Below, piece after piece: positions 63,577 to 64,000 of a stretch of 64,000 nt of DNA (within the stretch, counting starts at the first letter, position 1; the number at the start of each line of letters is the position of its first letter). The stretch spans positions 234,561 through 298,560 of the forward strand of contig NZ_CVRB01000006.1 in NCBI RefSeq assembly GCF_001048695.1, in the 5' to 3' direction. The stretch comes from Neobacillus massiliamazoniensis. GTDB lineage: Bacteria; Bacillota; Bacilli; Bacillales; Cytobacillaceae. A program made the translations under genes and the position numbers. Under the pieces are notes generated by a model that was not told the origin of the DNA, searched no databases, and worked only from the letters and a program-made list of their open reading frames with translations.

Positions 63577-63623
63577 AGACTGGCCCAAAATGATCGTGAT
63601 TAACGACCATTTTGGGCCAGTCT
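63577..63623. terminator. Strong 16-bp stem terminator
   Basis: AGACTGGCCCAAAATG pairs with CATTTTGGGCCAGTCT around 15 bases; on the minus strand it is followed by TATTTTTTT, so it ends transcripts entering from the right, before the thiolase operon. Confidence 0.8.
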
Positions 63624-63663
63624 ATGTAACGAAAATCTAGTTTCATATGTAAAAAAATGAGTT

Positions 63664-63828
63664 TCATTTGCGAAAATCCAAGTTACTAGCATAAGTTTTA
63701 GGTTGGTTTCTTTTTATTAAACCAGGTATGCCTTGCTGATCAAGTAAGGCAGTTATTTTTTCTAGTTGAGTACGATCTTGGACTACAATAAAGTTTGAAT
63801 GATAAAACATATTTTTTACGTTTATTCT
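63664..63828 (-). pseudogene. C-terminal fragment of a gene cut by the IS605-type element
   Basis: The minus strand encodes MFYHSNFIVVQDRTQLEKIT, then ALLDQQGIPGLIKRNQP and on to TGA at 63664-63666. The frame continues upstream past the Met, with no ribosome binding site, into the IS right end at about 63829. The pattern resembles small DUF2007-like domains, but weakly. The remaining N-terminal part would lie beyond the element, outside the window. Confidence 0.45.
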
Positions 63829-64000
63829 GACACTCCCCATCCCTGAAGGCAGGGGGTTCTATTTCATACCAAGTTTGGCTCTCCAAACCTAATGCGAAAA
63901 GAAAGAGGCTTGGCATCACCTTTGCCTAATGAAACTTTTTAGGTCGAAACCGTTCTGACGAACTTCGTTCGTGTGGTTGGATTTCCTTCCATCTCACAGC
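63829..64000 (-). mobile_element. Right end of an IS200/IS605-type element with probable omega-RNA scaffold
   Basis: Read on the minus strand, AACCCCCTGCCTTCAGGGAT then GGGGAGTGTCAG is the hairpin end typical of IS605/IS1341-type elements (63829-63856). Before it come small hairpins, GTTTGG/CCAAAC (63873-63888) and ACGAAC/GTTCGT (about 63959-63973). In TnpB elements this 3' region is transcribed as the guide RNA scaffold and the guide begins outside the end. The tnpB gene itself would lie to the right of the window, so the nuclease cannot be confirmed here. Confidence 0.7.

Overview
The window reads as chromosome of an aerobic, spore-former-type Bacillaceae (Bacillus/Neobacillus-like). This is inferred from low GC with AGGAGG-type ribosome binding sites, a bacillithiol-type BshB2/YojF pair, lutABC-LutR-LutP, a class IV PHA synthase (PhaR/PhaB/PhaC), a Bacillus-type tenI-thiOSGF operon behind a TPP riboswitch, and queCDE behind a preQ1-I riboswitch. 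The species cannot be named from the sequence alone.

Layout. 0-7 kb: minus-strand operon of a fumarase/argininosuccinate-lyase paralogue, YojF, BshB2 and a CUT1-type sugar ABC importer without its ATPase. 7-10 kb: eroded mobile DNA (TnpB remnant, phage replication protein, broken WYL regulator). 10-13.7 kb: small unknown genes and SelO. 13.9-17.9 kb: thiamine thiazole operon. 18-20 kb: broken AhpD-like gene and a cysteine desulfurase. 20-26 kb: lactate utilisation with matching LutR-type operators. 26.8-32.9 kb: class V aminotransferase, ArsR/MFS pair, amino acid permease and an endonuclease I-like protein. 33-35.3 kb: a 786-residue protein with a C-terminal polyprenyl synthase and an N-terminal helical domain carrying its own acidic motifs. 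36-40 kb: SDR, membrane protein and a GabP-like permease with a sigma-54 promoter, divergent from its likely activator. 42-43.9 kb: a complete IS1595-type insertion with an 8-bp target duplication that carries an unrelated DUF4261 gene. 44-47.3 kb: glutarate hydroxylase (CsiD/GlaH), L-2-hydroxyglutarate oxidase and a GntR repressor. 47.7-50.1 kb: MaoC, acyl-CoA ligase and a broken carboxyltransferase. 50.4-50.8 kb: a 52-bp tandem repeat. 50.8-52.8 kb: queuosine precursor genes. 53-56.6 kb: PHA synthesis. 57-63.5 kb: six-gene operon for B12-dependent acyl-CoA rearrangement. 63.6-64 kb: an IS605-type right end, probably with an omega-RNA scaffold, cutting a gene.

How it fits together. Most pathways supply or consume CoA thioesters and small acids. 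Lactate is oxidised by LutABC. A GabP-like permease with CsiD and LhgO fits 5-aminovalerate/glutarate (lysine) breakdown to 2-oxoglutarate. Acyl-CoA ligases, MaoC, thiolase and the mutase handle carboxylic acids, and PhaRBC stores acetyl-CoA/acetoacetyl-CoA carbon as polyhydroxybutyrate. Five copies of a GC-rich intergenic repeat, in two end types, are scattered between operons. In the type with long ends, the left end is shaped like a transcription terminator.

The best candidates for undescribed biology are the divergent B12 mutase operon, the two-domain isoprenoid enzyme, the IS1595 element with its DUF4261 passenger, and the structured leader in front of the glutarate hydroxylase gene.
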